Of a stretch of 64,000 bases of DNA, positions 8,724 to 19,069 are shown piece after piece. The stretch covers positions 1,984,001-2,048,000 of the forward strand of contig JAWKZW010000001.1 in assembly GCA_041395725.1 (NCBI GenBank). The letters are read 5' to 3'. Each line of letters begins with the position of its first letter. The stretch's first letter is position 1. The position numbers and the translations under genes were made by a program. The notes under the pieces are model-generated. The model was not told the DNA's origin. It did no database searches and saw only the letters and a program-made list of their open reading frames with translations. The DNA is from Gammaproteobacteria bacterium (GTDB lineage: Bacteria; Pseudomonadota; Gammaproteobacteria; Pseudomonadales; Pseudohongiellaceae).

Positions 8724-9167
8724 ATGCCAAACAAATCAATAATGATAATTCTGACCCTGTTTATCAGTTCCAGCCTGGAGGGGCAATCTCCGCTCCCGCC
8801 AGGGCAGTATATGAGTGCGGAGGCCATTGCCACGGCGATTCAACAGTCGGGAGATGACCGTCCCGGCATGGCGGTTGGTCGATTCATCACTACCGATGAA
8901 TACCGTATCAATATGATTCATCGCACCGAGGCAGCAGGAGCTATTGTCCATGAGGTGGGAACCGAGCTGCATTACATCACTGGCGGAGCCGGCACACTGG
9001 TAACCGGGGGAGTCATTGTGCGGCCCGCCGGCGGCGGTCGCGCTACCATCGAGGGCGGCAGGGCGCAGCGGGTTGCTGTCGGCGATGCCATCCTTATTCC
9101 TGAAGGAACGCCTCACTGGTACAGTGCCGTGGAAGGATCAGTCACTTATCTTGAAGTGCGCTTTTAG
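8724..9167 (+). CDS. Small exported cupin protein
   Basis: A 147-residue protein with a short hydrophobic leader (SIMIILTLFISSSLEG). The cupin motifs are EVGTELHYITGGAGTLVTGG (motif 1) and ILIPEGTPHWYSAVEGSVTYLEVRF (motif 2). The first His of motif 1 is replaced by Glu/Gly-containing sequence, leaving ELHY and the motif-2 His. It is related to the larger cupin at 4364. Its role is unknown; small cupins often act as isomerases, dioxygenases or sugar-binding proteins. Confidence 0.75.
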   Translation: MPNKSIMIILTLFISSSLEGQSPLPPGQYMSAEAIATAIQQSGDDRPGMAVGRFITTDEYRINMIHRTEAAGAIVHEVGTELHYITGGAGTLVTGGVIVRPAGGGRATIEGGRAQRVAVGDAILIPEGTPHWYSAVEGSVTYLEVRF

Positions 9168-9302
9168 GTCTCTCTATCAGAGGAAGGGGACTTTTCCTTT
9201 AATGGCAAGTTCCTGTATTGGTCGGGCCAAAAACGGCTGGCGAGCCTTAAAAGGTCCGCTGCCGGATCAGCTCGCAGCATGACACGATCAGGCGCTACTC
9301 CG

Positions 9303-12300
9303 CTAACGATCTGATTCCGGTGGCTGGACTTCGCCGGCGCCCTCGTCGTCGCGAGCATTCTTTATTTTATCTTTAACCCGGGTCCGCTTTCGTCCGGATG
9401 CCTGATGTGCCGGAACGTTCTGTTGGGTCATGGTTTCAAAAGGCGCCATGTCACGCACATGCAGGTCCAGTTGTGGGAATGCAATCTCAATATTGAGCTC
9501 GCGGAAGCGTCGCATGATCTCGCAATGCAGCTGACTGCCGACCAACAGGCGTTCCCTTAACTGATTGACATAAATCCGCAGCTCAAAGTTGAGCGTGCTG
9601 TCACCAAACAGCATGAACAGCACTATTGGCGGCGGGTCTTTCAGTACCAGCTCGTTTTCAACGGCAACTTCCTCGAGGGTTTTCATAACCAGCTCCACGT
9701 CGGAATCGTAGCTGACACCTACTTTGACGATGACGCGCGTGATTGTATCGCTGAGCGTCCAGTTGATGAGTCTCTCGGTGATGAAGTTTTTATTGGGGAC
9801 CACGATTTCCTTGTTGTCCCAATCCACGATTGTAGTCGCCCTGGTGCGAATACGACTGACGGTGCCGCTGTATTCAGCAATGGTAATCGTGTCCCCTACC
9901 CGAATGGGCCGCTCAAACAGCACGATCAGGCCGCTGACAAAGTTGGCCACTACCTCCTGCATGCCAAAACCAAGCCCCAGGGTCAGGGCGGCAACCATCC
10001 ACTGTAATTCACTCCAGCGCAGACCCAGCAGGGAAAATACGCTGATGACAAGCACGACCAGCAACAGGTAGCGAATCAGTGTGGTAGCGGTATAGCGTGC
10101 CGCTGCATCCAGATTGGTTCCCCGGCTCAGCAGGATTTCCACCAGGCCCGGCAGGTTTCTGGAAGCCAGTAAAAAAATGACCGTTAGGAAGCCGGCCAGC
10201 AGGATGTCCTGCAGGCTTACCAGGCTGACAATTTCCGCGTCACCTTCGACGATGCTGCGAGTCCACAGGGTTACGCTGTCCAGCCAGGTCAGAGCTGGCA
10301 GAACGTCTGCCCATACCCAGAAAAGCGCCAGAACCACTATGCCGCCTGTGGCAACATTCACCAGGGAACGGGTCTGCTGATTGATGTCGTCAACGCTTAA
10401 ATGTGGTTCGGGGATATCCAGGCCCTCACCGCCCATAACGGCGTTTTCCATGGCCGCCGCTTTGGCTCTGTCTTCCCGCGCCCGGCGCACGCGCAGTCGT
10501 ACCTCGCTGAGCACCAGCATACGTGAGGCGGTCTTATAACCCAGCCATACCACGCTGAGAACGAAGATGGTATCCAGAATTCGCAGCAACAGTTGTCGGA
10601 CAGTAAGCAGGTAGCCCATCAGCGATAGCACGACGACACCGGCTGAGAGCAGCAGGAGAAGCAGACGGATAAGCCGCCGCTGTCGATCAACAGCCGGCGG
10701 AAGTGTGGTATCCGCACTGATACCCAGCAGCCGCCAGAAGAAAAACAATGACAGTAAACCTACAGCCACCAGAGCAAGGCGTCCGAAAACATCGAAGACC
10801 AGCTCATTGGGGTGAGTCAGGATCAGCGCCATGGCGATTATCAGGACAAACTGAATTGGCGCGTACCAGGACAGGTTGCGCCGCAGCCGACCGATAAAAA
10901 ACGGCTTCCAGTCGAAGTGGTTCGGGCCAACACCTGTTTTACTGGTGAACAATAACGTGAAGTGGCCGGCTGTCCACCACAAGGCGGCGCTGATGAGGGC
11001 ATCTGAAAGCAGCTCGATGTTGGGGCTGCCTGCGCCGACCTGCCTTAATCGCCACGAGGTAATCCCCAGTAGAACAGGAATCGGGAGTACCTTGAGCAGG
11101 GTCCAGCCAAGGGCCTTGAAAGTATGCACGATGCTGTCAGTAAAACGGTGCTGGGTTTTTTCCGTCAGCTTGGCCATCTCGCGGCGGTAGTTAAGTCCCA
11201 CGCGGTACAGGCCTAGAACCAGCAGCAGGGTAATGAGTGAACCTGCCGGGCCCCGCCAGGTTATATCGAGGAAAGCCCGTCTTAACTCCGCCCAGGCGCT
11301 GACCGAGACCGCGGCTACGATCGCGTTGGGAATGCGCTTGCTCCACTCCACACTCACCGGGACGTGGCTTGGCCACCACAGCAGTGTCTCGGTGAGGATC
11401 TGATCCAGCTCATCGACCACGGCGAGCAGCGAGCGCAACTGCACCTCTGATTGACGCAGTTGATCGGAAAGTGACTCGCTGGCGACCACCAGCGCAGAGA
11501 GGATCTCGTATTCAAGCCGTTGCATTTCGGCGTTGGCCGACTCATCCATGGTTGACTCGAACGGCTCATCCATCAGGTTCAGCTGTTCTCTGAGGTTGAT
11601 ATTTCGTAACCGCGCCGTCGACAGTTCCCGTTCGATCTGCTGCAGGATCAGGCGGCTGTCGTCCAATGACTGCAGGCGCCGCTGCTCCTCCAGAAAGAGG
11701 CTGCCGAGAGTTTCAGTCAGCCCCCCGATTTCCAGTCGCTCCTCGATATTGGCGAGGGTCTGACTCAGGTCCGTTTCCAGCCTCTGGTACTGTTCTCTGT
11801 TCTGTTGAAGCTCCCGGATCCGGGCCTGCATCTGCTCCATGTCGTCTATCTGTGTTCGCAGCGTGGCCAGACGGCCGGAATTCTGCTCGGTAAACTCGGG
11901 TTCCCGTTCGGTGAGCTCCTGGATGCCGCGATTAAGGGCCCTGAGTTCCTCGGTAGAGCGAAAATTAAATTCGGCCTGCAGCGCACTCAGGCGCTGGCCA
12001 AGCCAGCGCTCTTCAATCTCATTGGCTGTTACTTCGATCCTCAGTCGCGCAAGTCGGACTGGAGAAGCCTGGGCATCCAGCTGCGCGGCGATGAGCCGGG
12101 CCTGAATCCTCCTTACCTGGGCAGCCATGAGTGCGGCCAGAGCCTCGGCCGAGGCCTCGCTGCCGCTGGTGTCCGCCTCTTCCAGCGCCGCCAGTTCCGT
12201 TTCCTCCTCGCGGCTCAGTTGTTCCAAGGTAGCGACCTGATTACGCACCTGCTCTTCAAGTTGCGTCAGCGTCTGTCGGCGCTGGGAAAGCTCGATGGAG

Positions 12301-12845
12301 ACCTGGGTCCGGCGCGTATTCAGACTGGACATATCCTGTTCAATCTGACTGAGTGTGCGATCGGGGTCATCGCTGGAAGGGTCCGACTGTTCCAGCAATG
12401 CTTCAATCCGCGCCTGTGTGGTCTGCAGACGGGTTACCCCGCTGGTTGCCAGGGCGGCCCGATTCAGAGCGCCTCGAATTCTCTCAGCCCCGGCCTGTTC
12501 CTGTTCGGCTGCCTGCTGCCAGACGGTGCGCTCGGCATCTGACAGGCCATCCTGGGCGGCAAGTTCCTGCAGCCGCTCCAGCGGGCTTTCGTTGAGCCAG
12601 CTTTCCGACACACTGATATCGATAGCGTCAATTAAGGGCTGGATCTCTTCCTGACCTGCGACCAGCTGAAGGATGAGGTTTTCCAGTGTGTCCCGGGTCA
12701 CCGGAGGAGCCTGTTGAGCGCGGGCAGCGACCTCGGCCGCAGTTGGTGGCCCGGAAAGTGTGTCCTGCGCCGCGACTTTCTGCAGAGTAGAAAGAGCGAT
12801 AATCAATGTCAGGAGGATTACTTGCAGGTTTGTAAGGCGGGCCAT
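9303..12845 (-). CDS. Large MscS/MscK-type mechanosensitive channel
   Basis: About 1180 residues from ATG 12845. A longer frame back to 13043 exists, but this start gives a signal peptide (NLQVILLTLIIALSTLQKVAAQ). Residues about 60-480 are a Gln/Glu/Arg-rich coiled-coil periplasmic region. A series of transmembrane helices follows. The C-terminal part is the MscS core: pore helix and neck GLGFGMQEVVANFVSGLIVL, then ERPIRVGDTITI, the beta domain VDWDNKEIVVPNKNFI, and the mixed alpha/beta cytoplasmic end. The layout (long periplasmic coiled coil, extra helices, MscS end) is that of MscK/YbdG-like giant channels that release solutes on membrane tension. It is divergent from the efflux operon. 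Confidence 0.9.
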   Translation of the reverse strand: MARLTNLQVILLTLIIALSTLQKVAAQDTLSGPPTAAEVAARAQQAPPVTRDTLENLILQLVAGQEEIQPLIDAIDISVSESWLNESPLERLQELAAQDGLSDAERTVWQQAAEQEQAGAERIRGALNRAALATSGVTRLQTTQARIEALLEQSDPSSDDPDRTLSQIEQDMSSLNTRRTQVSIELSQRRQTLTQLEEQVRNQVATLEQLSREEETELAALEEADTSGSEASAEALAALMAAQVRRIQARLIAAQLDAQASPVRLARLRIEVTANEIEERWLGQRLSALQAEFNFRSTEELRALNRGIQELTEREPEFTEQNSGRLATLRTQIDDMEQMQARIRELQQNREQYQRLETDLSQTLANIEERLEIGGLTETLGSLFLEEQRRLQSLDDSRLILQQIERELSTARLRNINLREQLNLMDEPFESTMDESANAEMQRLEYEILSALVVASESLSDQLRQSEVQLRSLLAVVDELDQILTETLLWWPSHVPVSVEWSKRIPNAIVAAVSVSAWAELRRAFLDITWRGPAGSLITLLLVLGLYRVGLNYRREMAKLTEKTQHRFTDSIVHTFKALGWTLLKVLPIPVLLGITSWRLRQVGAGSPNIELLSDALISAALWWTAGHFTLLFTSKTGVGPNHFDWKPFFIGRLRRNLSWYAPIQFVLIIAMALILTHPNELVFDVFGRLALVAVGLLSLFFFWRLLGISADTTLPPAVDRQRRLIRLLLLLLSAGVVVLSLMGYLLTVRQLLLRILDTIFVLSVVWLGYKTASRMLVLSEVRLRVRRAREDRAKAAAMENAVMGGEGLDIPEPHLSVDDINQQTRSLVNVATGGIVVLALFWVWADVLPALTWLDSVTLWTRSIVEGDAEIVSLVSLQDILLAGFLTVIFLLASRNLPGLVEILLSRGTNLDAAARYTATTLIRYLLLVVLVISVFSLLGLRWSELQWMVAALTLGLGFGMQEVVANFVSGLIVLFERPIRVGDTITIAEYSGTVSRIRTRATTIVDWDNKEIVVPNKNFITERLINWTLSDTITRVIVKVGVSYDSDVELVMKTLEEVAVENELVLKDPPPIVLFMLFGDSTLNFELRIYVNQLRERLLVGSQLHCEIMRRFRELNIEIAFPQLDLHVRDMAPFETMTQQNVPAHQASGRKRTRVKDKIKNARDDEGAGEVQPPESDR

Positions 12846-13126
12846 CGATAGGTCTCTTGGGGAAGTCCTGGCGCGAAGCTTAACGCAACCGTGAATGGGG
12901 TAAAGAGCATAAGACCGCAGCCAGACATTGTCCACTTGGCGATAATCAGGCAGCAGGCGCAGACTGTCGTGCCAAGCGAACGCTTTGGCCTTTCTCAGCT
13001 GCTGACTAAACCGAATCCACTGTCCAATGCGTATCCATGACAATCGTAGGGTTTAAGGCACACCTTTTCCCTCGACCAAACAACAGAATCATTTCAGTTA
13101 TCTTTTCAGTTTCGCGGGGAACTACA

Positions 13127-14269
13127 ATGTTAGCGTTATTACGCCATCCGATTCTAATCCTGTCGGTGCTTGTCACTGCCGTGCTTGGTTACATGGTTTT
13201 CGCCAAGGCGACCCAGGAGGCACCGGCAGGCGGTGGTTTCCCGGGTGCATTCGGCGCCGGTGCGCCGGTGGTCGGATTGGCCGACGTCGAGAGCCGGGTC
13301 ATGGCCGACGCGGTGGAGTCCGTCGGAACAACAGTGGCTAACGAGTCGGTGGACCTCACTGCCGCCGTCTCGGAGACGGTCAGCAGGGTACACTTCGAAG
13401 ACGGCGAGTTTGTGCAACAGGGTGCCGTACTGGTTGAACTGACAAACTCGGCCGAGGCCAGTCGGCTGGCCGAGGCCCAGGCCACGGTCAACGATGCCCG
13501 GCGTCAGTTGCTGCGGCTGGAAACCCTTTCGGCCAGTGACCTGGTGGCCGTCAGTTAATTTGATCAGGCGCGCACTGCTCTGGAGACTGCCGAAGCGCGG
13601 TTGGAAGGCGTACTGGTGGAAATGGAGGATCGCCTGGTGCGGGCACCGTTTTCCGGTTATCTCGGCTTTCGGAATGTGAGCGCCGGCAGCCTGTTGACAC
13701 CGGGCACCGTAATTTCCACCCTGGATGATGTGTCTACTATCAAGCTGGACTTCACCATTCCAGAAGTCTATCTGGCCGATGTGGCCGTGGGCCAGGTCAT
13801 CGACGCCAAAAGCATTGTCTACAAGGACCGGGTTTTCTCCGGCACTATCAATGTTGTTGGCTCCCGTATCGATCCGGTAACCCGGGCAGTGTCAGTGCGC
13901 GCCGAAATTCAGAACCCTGATCTATTATTACGGCCCGGTATGCTGCTGACCGTATCCCTGGATCTGAACGAAAAGTCGGTCCTGGTCGTGCCTGAACGCG
14001 CGGTGGTGGCTTCCCGGGGCCGTCAGACTGTCTTCCTGGTCGATGGCGAGAACCGGGTCAGTCAGCAGGCCGTGCAACTGGGGCGCCGGCGGGACGGCAT
14101 GGTCGAAGTGCTGTCCGGCCTGGAAGCGGGGCAACGGGTCGTCAGCGAAGGCGTGGCCAGCATGAGACCCGGCCTGACGGTACAACCCCAGGGGGAAACA
14201 CCCGTTCCCAGGCAGGGCGCAACCTTTACCGCCAGTGCCGGCTCGGTAGCCGGCTTCCGGGGAGAATGA
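13127..14269 (+). pseudogene. RND efflux membrane-fusion protein interrupted by an in-frame TAA
   Basis: From ATG 13127 the frame encodes a signal-anchor (LRHPILILSVLVTAVLGYMVF) and HlyD/AcrA-type sequence (VHFEDGEFVQQGAVLVEL) up to ...DLVAVS, then TAA at 13556-13558 (codon 144). The same frame continues without a shift as FDQARTALETAEARLEG, RAPFSGYLGFRNVS, the beta-barrel TLDDVSTIKLDFTIPEVYL and RPGMLLTVSLDL, ending at 14269. Related proteins have a polar residue there (often Q before FDQA), so one C-to-T change in CAA would explain the stop. The RND transporter starts 4 bases later. It may be a recent nonsense mutation, a sequencing or assembly error, or readthrough; the rest shows no decay. 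Confidence 0.85.
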
Positions 14270-14273
14270 GCCA

Positions 14274-17200
14274 ATGATTCTTTCCGATGTTTCTGTAAAA
14301 CGTCCGGTATTTGCGACAGTCATCAGCCTGATGCTGGTGGCCTTCGGCATCATGTCTTTTTTCCAGCTGCCGCTGCGGGAATACCCGGATACCAGCCCGC
14401 CAGTGGTCTCCATCAGCACCAGCTATCCCGGTGCTTCGGCGGAGATTGTGGAAACCCAGATCACTGAAACCATCGAAGATCAGATCAATGGCATCGATGG
14501 TATCGAGGTGATCAATTCCTCCAGTGTCGATGGCAGTTCCCGGATTTCCGTCGAATTTGAAGTGGGTACGGATATCGAAATCGCAGCCAACGATATACGC
14601 GACAAGGTTTCCCGGGTTCTGCGGACCCTTCCGGAAGATGCCGAGCCACCGCAAATCTCCAAGGCGGACAGTGAGGCGCGGCCGATTCAGTACTTCAACC
14701 TGACCAGCAGCGAGCTGGACTACCTGGAGCTGAACGATTACGCCAATCGCTATATTGTTGATCAGTTCGCCGTGCTGGAGGGTGTTGCCAACGTGACAGT
14801 CAGCGGCAACGGTGGTTTCGCTATGCGAATCTGGCTGGATCGGGTCGCACTGGCGGCTCGCGGCCTGACGGTGACCGACGTGCAGAATGCCCTGCGGCGG
14901 GAGAACGTGGAGCTGCCGGCCGGCCGGATCGACTCCACTAATATGGAGTTTTCGGTGCGGGTAGAGCGTATCTACCAGTCGGTTGCTGATTTCGAAAGGC
15001 TGGTGGTTGCCCGCGGCGAGAATAATTCCCTGGTCCGTCTTGGTGATGTGGCACGGGTGGAGCTGGGTTCTGTGAACGAACGTTCCATATACAAAGGTAA
15101 CGGGGTCGAGGCGGTAGGTGTCGGTATCGTCAAGCAATCCAATGCCAACAGTCTTGAGGTCCTGCGCGGTACCGAAGCGCTGGCGGATCGGATCCGACCG
15201 ACACTGCCTGATCACATGGACCTGGTCACGTCTTCGAGCGACGCGGAATTTATTGAGAAAGCCATCTCGTCGGTTTACTCCACCATTTTTCTCACCATGG
15301 TGCTGGTGAGCGTGGTTATCTATATGTTCCTCGGGTCTTTCCGCTTCATGCTGATTCCCGTGGTGACTATTCCGGTCTGTCTGCTGTCCGCTTTTATTGT
15401 GCTGGCGGGATTCAACCTGTCGATTAACCTTATTACTCTGCTGGCGCTGGTTTTGTGCGTGGGTCTGATCGTGGATGATTCGATCGTGGTGCTGGAAAAT
15501 ATCCAGCGCCGGGTGGAGAGCGGCGAACCGCCATTGCTGGCCTCATTCAATGGCGCCAGGCAGGTTGCCTTTGCGGTGATTGCCACTACGGCGGTTCTGG
15601 TGGCGGTGTTCGTCCCGGTAGTTTTCCTGGAGGGCAACCTGGGGGTGTTGTTTTTCGAGCTGGCGGTCACCATCAGTGGTGCGGTGATCATATCCAGTGT
15701 GCTGGCGCTGACTCTGACACCCATGATGTGCTCCAAACTGCTCACCAGCCATGCCCATGAGAGCTGGCTGACTGCCAGAGTCGACCGGGTGTTTCACTGG
15801 TTCAAACAGGGGTACCACGACTCTCTGGTGGTCTGTCTGCGATACAGCTGGGCGGTTGTCTCGGGTCTGCTTCTTGTCATCGTGGCAATCTACTGGTTAT
15901 TTCAGCAGTTGCCTTCGGCATTCGCGCCCAGTGAGGATCAGGGCGTCATCTTCGCCAGCCTCTCCGGGCCGGAGGGCGTCAACATCAATTACATGGAAGC
16001 CCAGGTTGATGCCATTCAGAACGAGGTACTCACTTACGTAGAAAACGGGCAGGTTGATAACGTTGTCACCATGACTCCTGGCTGGGGCGGCGGTGGTGGT
16101 GTTAACAGCGGCATGACCATTATCTCGCTGCCTCCCTGGGATGAGCGTGAAAAAGACACGGCAACCGTGATGCGCGAACTTACCGCCAGCTGGAGCCAGG
16201 TACCCGGGGTCCGGGCCTTCATGTTCATGCGCTCCGGCCTGGGGCGTGGCGGTGGCGGTCAGCCGGTCCAGTTCGTGGTTGGTGGCCGCAGTTATGAGGA
16301 GCTGGTGGAATGGCGGGACCTGTTGATCAATCGCGCCAGGGATTCCGGCCTGTTTACCCGCCTCGATTCAGACTTCAATGAAACGAAGCCTGCCCTGGCG
16401 GTTTCGGTCGACCAGATCCGGGCTGCGGATCTTGGCGTCTCCATTCAGTCCATCGGTCAGACCCTGCAGGCAATGATGAGTGAGAGTCGGGTGACGACTT
16501 TTGTTGACGGTGGCGAGGAATACGACGTGATCATGCAGGCCGAAGAGTCCCAGCGGGCAACTCCCGATGACCTGTCCAATCTTTATGTGCGCTCTGACAC
16601 TTCCGGGCAGATGATACCGCTCGCCAATGTCATTCGGGTGGCAAATGATGCCGGACCGACTTCGCTGAATCGCTATAATCGTATTCGCTCCATTACCATC
16701 TCCGGAGGGCTTGCACCGGGTGCCGATCTGGATACGGCGTTGACGTTCCTGGAAAACGTGGTGGCGGAGGAACTTCCTGACTACGCCCAGGTGGATTACA
16801 AAGGCGAGTCGCTCGACCTGCGTAATTCCGAAGGAGGGCTGACTTCTGTGTTTCTGCTGGCCCTGCTGGTGGTGTTTCTGGTGCTGGCAGCGCAGTTCGA
16901 AAGTTTTATCCATCCGCTGGTTATCATGACCACGGTACCGCTGGCGATTTTCGGCGCGCTGATTGGTCTGTTTCTCACTGACAATTCCCTTAATATCTAC
17001 TCCAACATCGGACTCATCATCCTGGTCGGAATCGCCAGCAAAAACGGCATATTGATAGTGGAGTTTGCCAATCAGTTACGGGATGAAGGAATGGAGTTCG
17101 GCAGGGCGCTGCTGGAGGCTTGTGACCAGCGTTTCAGGCCGGTTCTGATGACCGCACTCTCCACCCTGATGGGAGCTGTGCCGTTGCTGTTGGCTACCGA

Positions 17201-17420
17201 TGCCGGATCAGAAAGCCGGGTGTTGTTGGGTATCGTGATTTTCTCCGGCGTGTTGATGACGACCATAACGACACTGTTTGTAGTACCGGTTGTCTACAGC
17301 CTGCTGGCCAGGAAGACAGGGTCCCCGGAGCAGGTGGCCCGGCAGTTGGCAAGCCTGCAGCAGCAGGAGAACCAGGTCCAGCTGACGCCTTCGATGGCCA
17401 TGCCCGGGTCGGCTGAGTAG
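14274..17420 (+). CDS. RND family efflux transporter, HAE1/AcrB-MexB type
   Basis: 1048 residues, full length for the family. It starts MILSDVSVKRPVFATVISLM, with the usual FFQLPLREYP after the first helix. The proton-relay motif in helix 4 is present: LCVGLIVDDSIVVLENIQRR with Asp401-Asp402. The helix 10 region has IASKNGILIVEFANQLRDEG. A Gly-rich stretch (GWGGGGGVNSG) and GLGRGGGGQP lie in the second porter loop. It would export hydrophobic or amphiphilic compounds together with the membrane-fusion protein upstream. No TolC-like outer membrane gene lies next to it, so a general TolC would be needed. Confidence 0.93.
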   Translation: MILSDVSVKRPVFATVISLMLVAFGIMSFFQLPLREYPDTSPPVVSISTSYPGASAEIVETQITETIEDQINGIDGIEVINSSSVDGSSRISVEFEVGTDIEIAANDIRDKVSRVLRTLPEDAEPPQISKADSEARPIQYFNLTSSELDYLELNDYANRYIVDQFAVLEGVANVTVSGNGGFAMRIWLDRVALAARGLTVTDVQNALRRENVELPAGRIDSTNMEFSVRVERIYQSVADFERLVVARGENNSLVRLGDVARVELGSVNERSIYKGNGVEAVGVGIVKQSNANSLEVLRGTEALADRIRPTLPDHMDLVTSSSDAEFIEKAISSVYSTIFLTMVLVSVVIYMFLGSFRFMLIPVVTIPVCLLSAFIVLAGFNLSINLITLLALVLCVGLIVDDSIVVLENIQRRVESGEPPLLASFNGARQVAFAVIATTAVLVAVFVPVVFLEGNLGVLFFELAVTISGAVIISSVLALTLTPMMCSKLLTSHAHESWLTARVDRVFHWFKQGYHDSLVVCLRYSWAVVSGLLLVIVAIYWLFQQLPSAFAPSEDQGVIFASLSGPEGVNINYMEAQVDAIQNEVLTYVENGQVDNVVTMTPGWGGGGGVNSGMTIISLPPWDEREKDTATVMRELTASWSQVPGVRAFMFMRSGLGRGGGGQPVQFVVGGRSYEELVEWRDLLINRARDSGLFTRLDSDFNETKPALAVSVDQIRAADLGVSIQSIGQTLQAMMSESRVTTFVDGGEEYDVIMQAEESQRATPDDLSNLYVRSDTSGQMIPLANVIRVANDAGPTSLNRYNRIRSITISGGLAPGADLDTALTFLENVVAEELPDYAQVDYKGESLDLRNSEGGLTSVFLLALLVVFLVLAAQFESFIHPLVIMTTVPLAIFGALIGLFLTDNSLNIYSNIGLIILVGIASKNGILIVEFANQLRDEGMEFGRALLEACDQRFRPVLMTALSTLMGAVPLLLATDAGSESRVLLGIVIFSGVLMTTITTLFVVPVVYSLLARKTGSPEQVARQLASLQQQENQVQLTPSMAMPGSAE

Positions 17421-17442
17421 TCTGAACGGGGGCTCTGACCAG

Positions 17443-17476
17443 GATCCGATCAGGTCAAGACTGGCCTGATCGGATC
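17443..17476 (+). terminator. Perfect 12-bp stem after the RND operon
   Basis: GATCCGATCAGG (17443-17454) and CCTGATCGGATC (17465-17476) are exact reverse complements with a 10-base loop, 22 bases after the transporter stop. There is no T-run, so it may be a terminator or an mRNA-stabilising hairpin. Confidence 0.5.
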
Positions 17477-17616
17477 GAACCCTGTCGCTCGGTCGGCGTA
17501 TTGATCAATCGGGCGCCAGTGACCCTTTCTCTTTTATCTTGTCCCTTGTCAGTTTGGCAGGGCCGGAATAGGCTGGCCGGCCATGCACCCGCTAACAGGA
17601 ATTGTTTCACGCTGTC

Positions 17617-19005
17617 ATGCAACCGACCCATAAAGACCTCTGGTTTCTGCCTCTTGGCGGCTGCGGTGAGATCGGTATGAACCTGAATCTATACGGTCAT
17701 GCCGGTCAATGGCTGATGGTGGATTGCGGGGTCACCTTCGAGAAGCTGGAACAGCGATCGGGAGCAGGCAACCAGGTTGAAATGGCCGATCCGAGCTTCA
17801 TCGGTAATCGTAACCAGTCTCTGGTGGGCATCATCGCCACCCACGCCCACGAGGACCACATCGGTGCGCTGCCGTATCTGTGGGAGCAGTTCCGCTGTCC
17901 CATCTACACGACGCCGTTTACCCGCAATGTAATTCTGCATAAGTTCCGGCAGCATGGGATAGCGGCGCCAGTAATCACAGTCAATCCAGGCGATTCTCTG
18001 CAGTTGGGCCCCTTTTATATCGAATGGTTGCCTATTACTCATTCGACACCTGAAACCAATGCCCTGCTGATCACTACCGATGTGGGAAAGGTGTTGCACA
18101 CCGCTGACTGGAAGCTGGATTCTGCCCCGATCGCGGGTAATGCTATAGAGCCGGCGCGCTACCGGAAACTGGGGCAGCAGAAAGTCGATGCGGTGGTCTG
18201 TGATTCCACCAACGCTACCCAGGCGGGACACTCGCTGTCTGAATCCGAGCTGTTCGAGGGGCTGCTGGAACTGGTGCGGGGAAGTCCGGGCAGGGTGGTC
18301 GTGGCCTGCTTCGCCAGCAATATTGCCAGGCTCCAGACCCTGGGCAATGTGGCCTTTGTCACCGGACGATTCCTTGGTGTGCTGGGGCGATCGCTGAAGC
18401 GAATGGTCGGTTGCGCCAGAGCGGCCGGTTACCTGCAGGAGAACTTCAATCCCATTGATGCCCTCGACCTGGGCTACCTGTTGCCGGCCGAGACTCTGGT
18501 CCTGGCAACCGGCAGCCAGGGTGAGGTGGGCGCTGCCCTGCAGCGCCTGGCTATGGATTCCCATCCAGATCTCAATCTGGCAGCCGGGGATCACGTGGTT
18601 TTCAGTGCCAAAACCATTCCTGGCAATGAGGCTGAGGTTGCCGCGCTGATCCGGGCATTCGAAGCCCGTCAGATCCGGGTCACCCACGCGGAAACGCACC
18701 CGCGTCCCCTCCATGCATCCGGTCATCCCTGCGCAGAAGAATTGCGGCAGATGTACCAGTGGGTCAGGCCGCGGGTGGCGGTGCCAGTGCATGGCGAAAG
18801 CCGGCACATGGACCACAATGCTGCGATCGCCCGGGAAGCCGGGGTCCCTGTGCAGTTGCGCGGCCAGAACGGGGATATTTTTGATCTGCTCAGCCACCGT
18901 GTACACCGGGCGGTGGCGCCAGTAGGCAGGCTCTTTGTTGATGAGGGGAGCGGTCGCCTGAAGCCGGTCCGCTTACCTGTAAATCAATGTGAGGTCTCCA
19001 GATAA
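17617..19005 (+). CDS. RNase J-like metallo-beta-lactamase nuclease
   Basis: About 462 residues from ATG 17617; a TTG at 17602 would add five residues. The N-terminus is LPLGGCGEIGMNLNLYGHAG and the metal site is IATHAHEDHIGALPYLW (HxHxDH). Further motifs are LPITHSTPETNALLI, VLHTADWKLD and VVCDSTNAT. The C-terminal part has ATGSQGEVGAALQRLA (beta-CASP), VFSAKTIPGNE, HPRPLHASGHPCAEEL and VPVHGESRHMDHNA. These are RNase J features; the protein lacks the roughly 100-residue C-terminal domain of Bacillus RNase J1, as in many proteobacterial relatives. It probably acts in RNA maturation or decay in the cytoplasm. The family is absent from E. coli. Confidence 0.88.
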   Translation: MQPTHKDLWFLPLGGCGEIGMNLNLYGHAGQWLMVDCGVTFEKLEQRSGAGNQVEMADPSFIGNRNQSLVGIIATHAHEDHIGALPYLWEQFRCPIYTTPFTRNVILHKFRQHGIAAPVITVNPGDSLQLGPFYIEWLPITHSTPETNALLITTDVGKVLHTADWKLDSAPIAGNAIEPARYRKLGQQKVDAVVCDSTNATQAGHSLSESELFEGLLELVRGSPGRVVVACFASNIARLQTLGNVAFVTGRFLGVLGRSLKRMVGCARAAGYLQENFNPIDALDLGYLLPAETLVLATGSQGEVGAALQRLAMDSHPDLNLAAGDHVVFSAKTIPGNEAEVAALIRAFEARQIRVTHAETHPRPLHASGHPCAEELRQMYQWVRPRVAVPVHGESRHMDHNAAIAREAGVPVQLRGQNGDIFDLLSHRVHRAVAPVGRLFVDEGSGRLKPVRLPVNQCEVSR

Positions 19006-19069
19006 CAATTTTCGGGTAATTGCTGTTTGGAAATTTTGTTAAGGTCAAGTACGCTGGCTTAATTACACG

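Noticed and set aside
11805..12542. 245-codon plus-strand frame inside the mechanosensitive channel gene
   Set aside because: It is antisense to the coiled-coil region, and its Leu/Arg-rich composition is what the antisense of such a region gives.
17689..18906. 405-codon minus-strand frame opposite the RNase J-like gene
   Set aside because: Shadow of a gene with clear metal-binding motifs.
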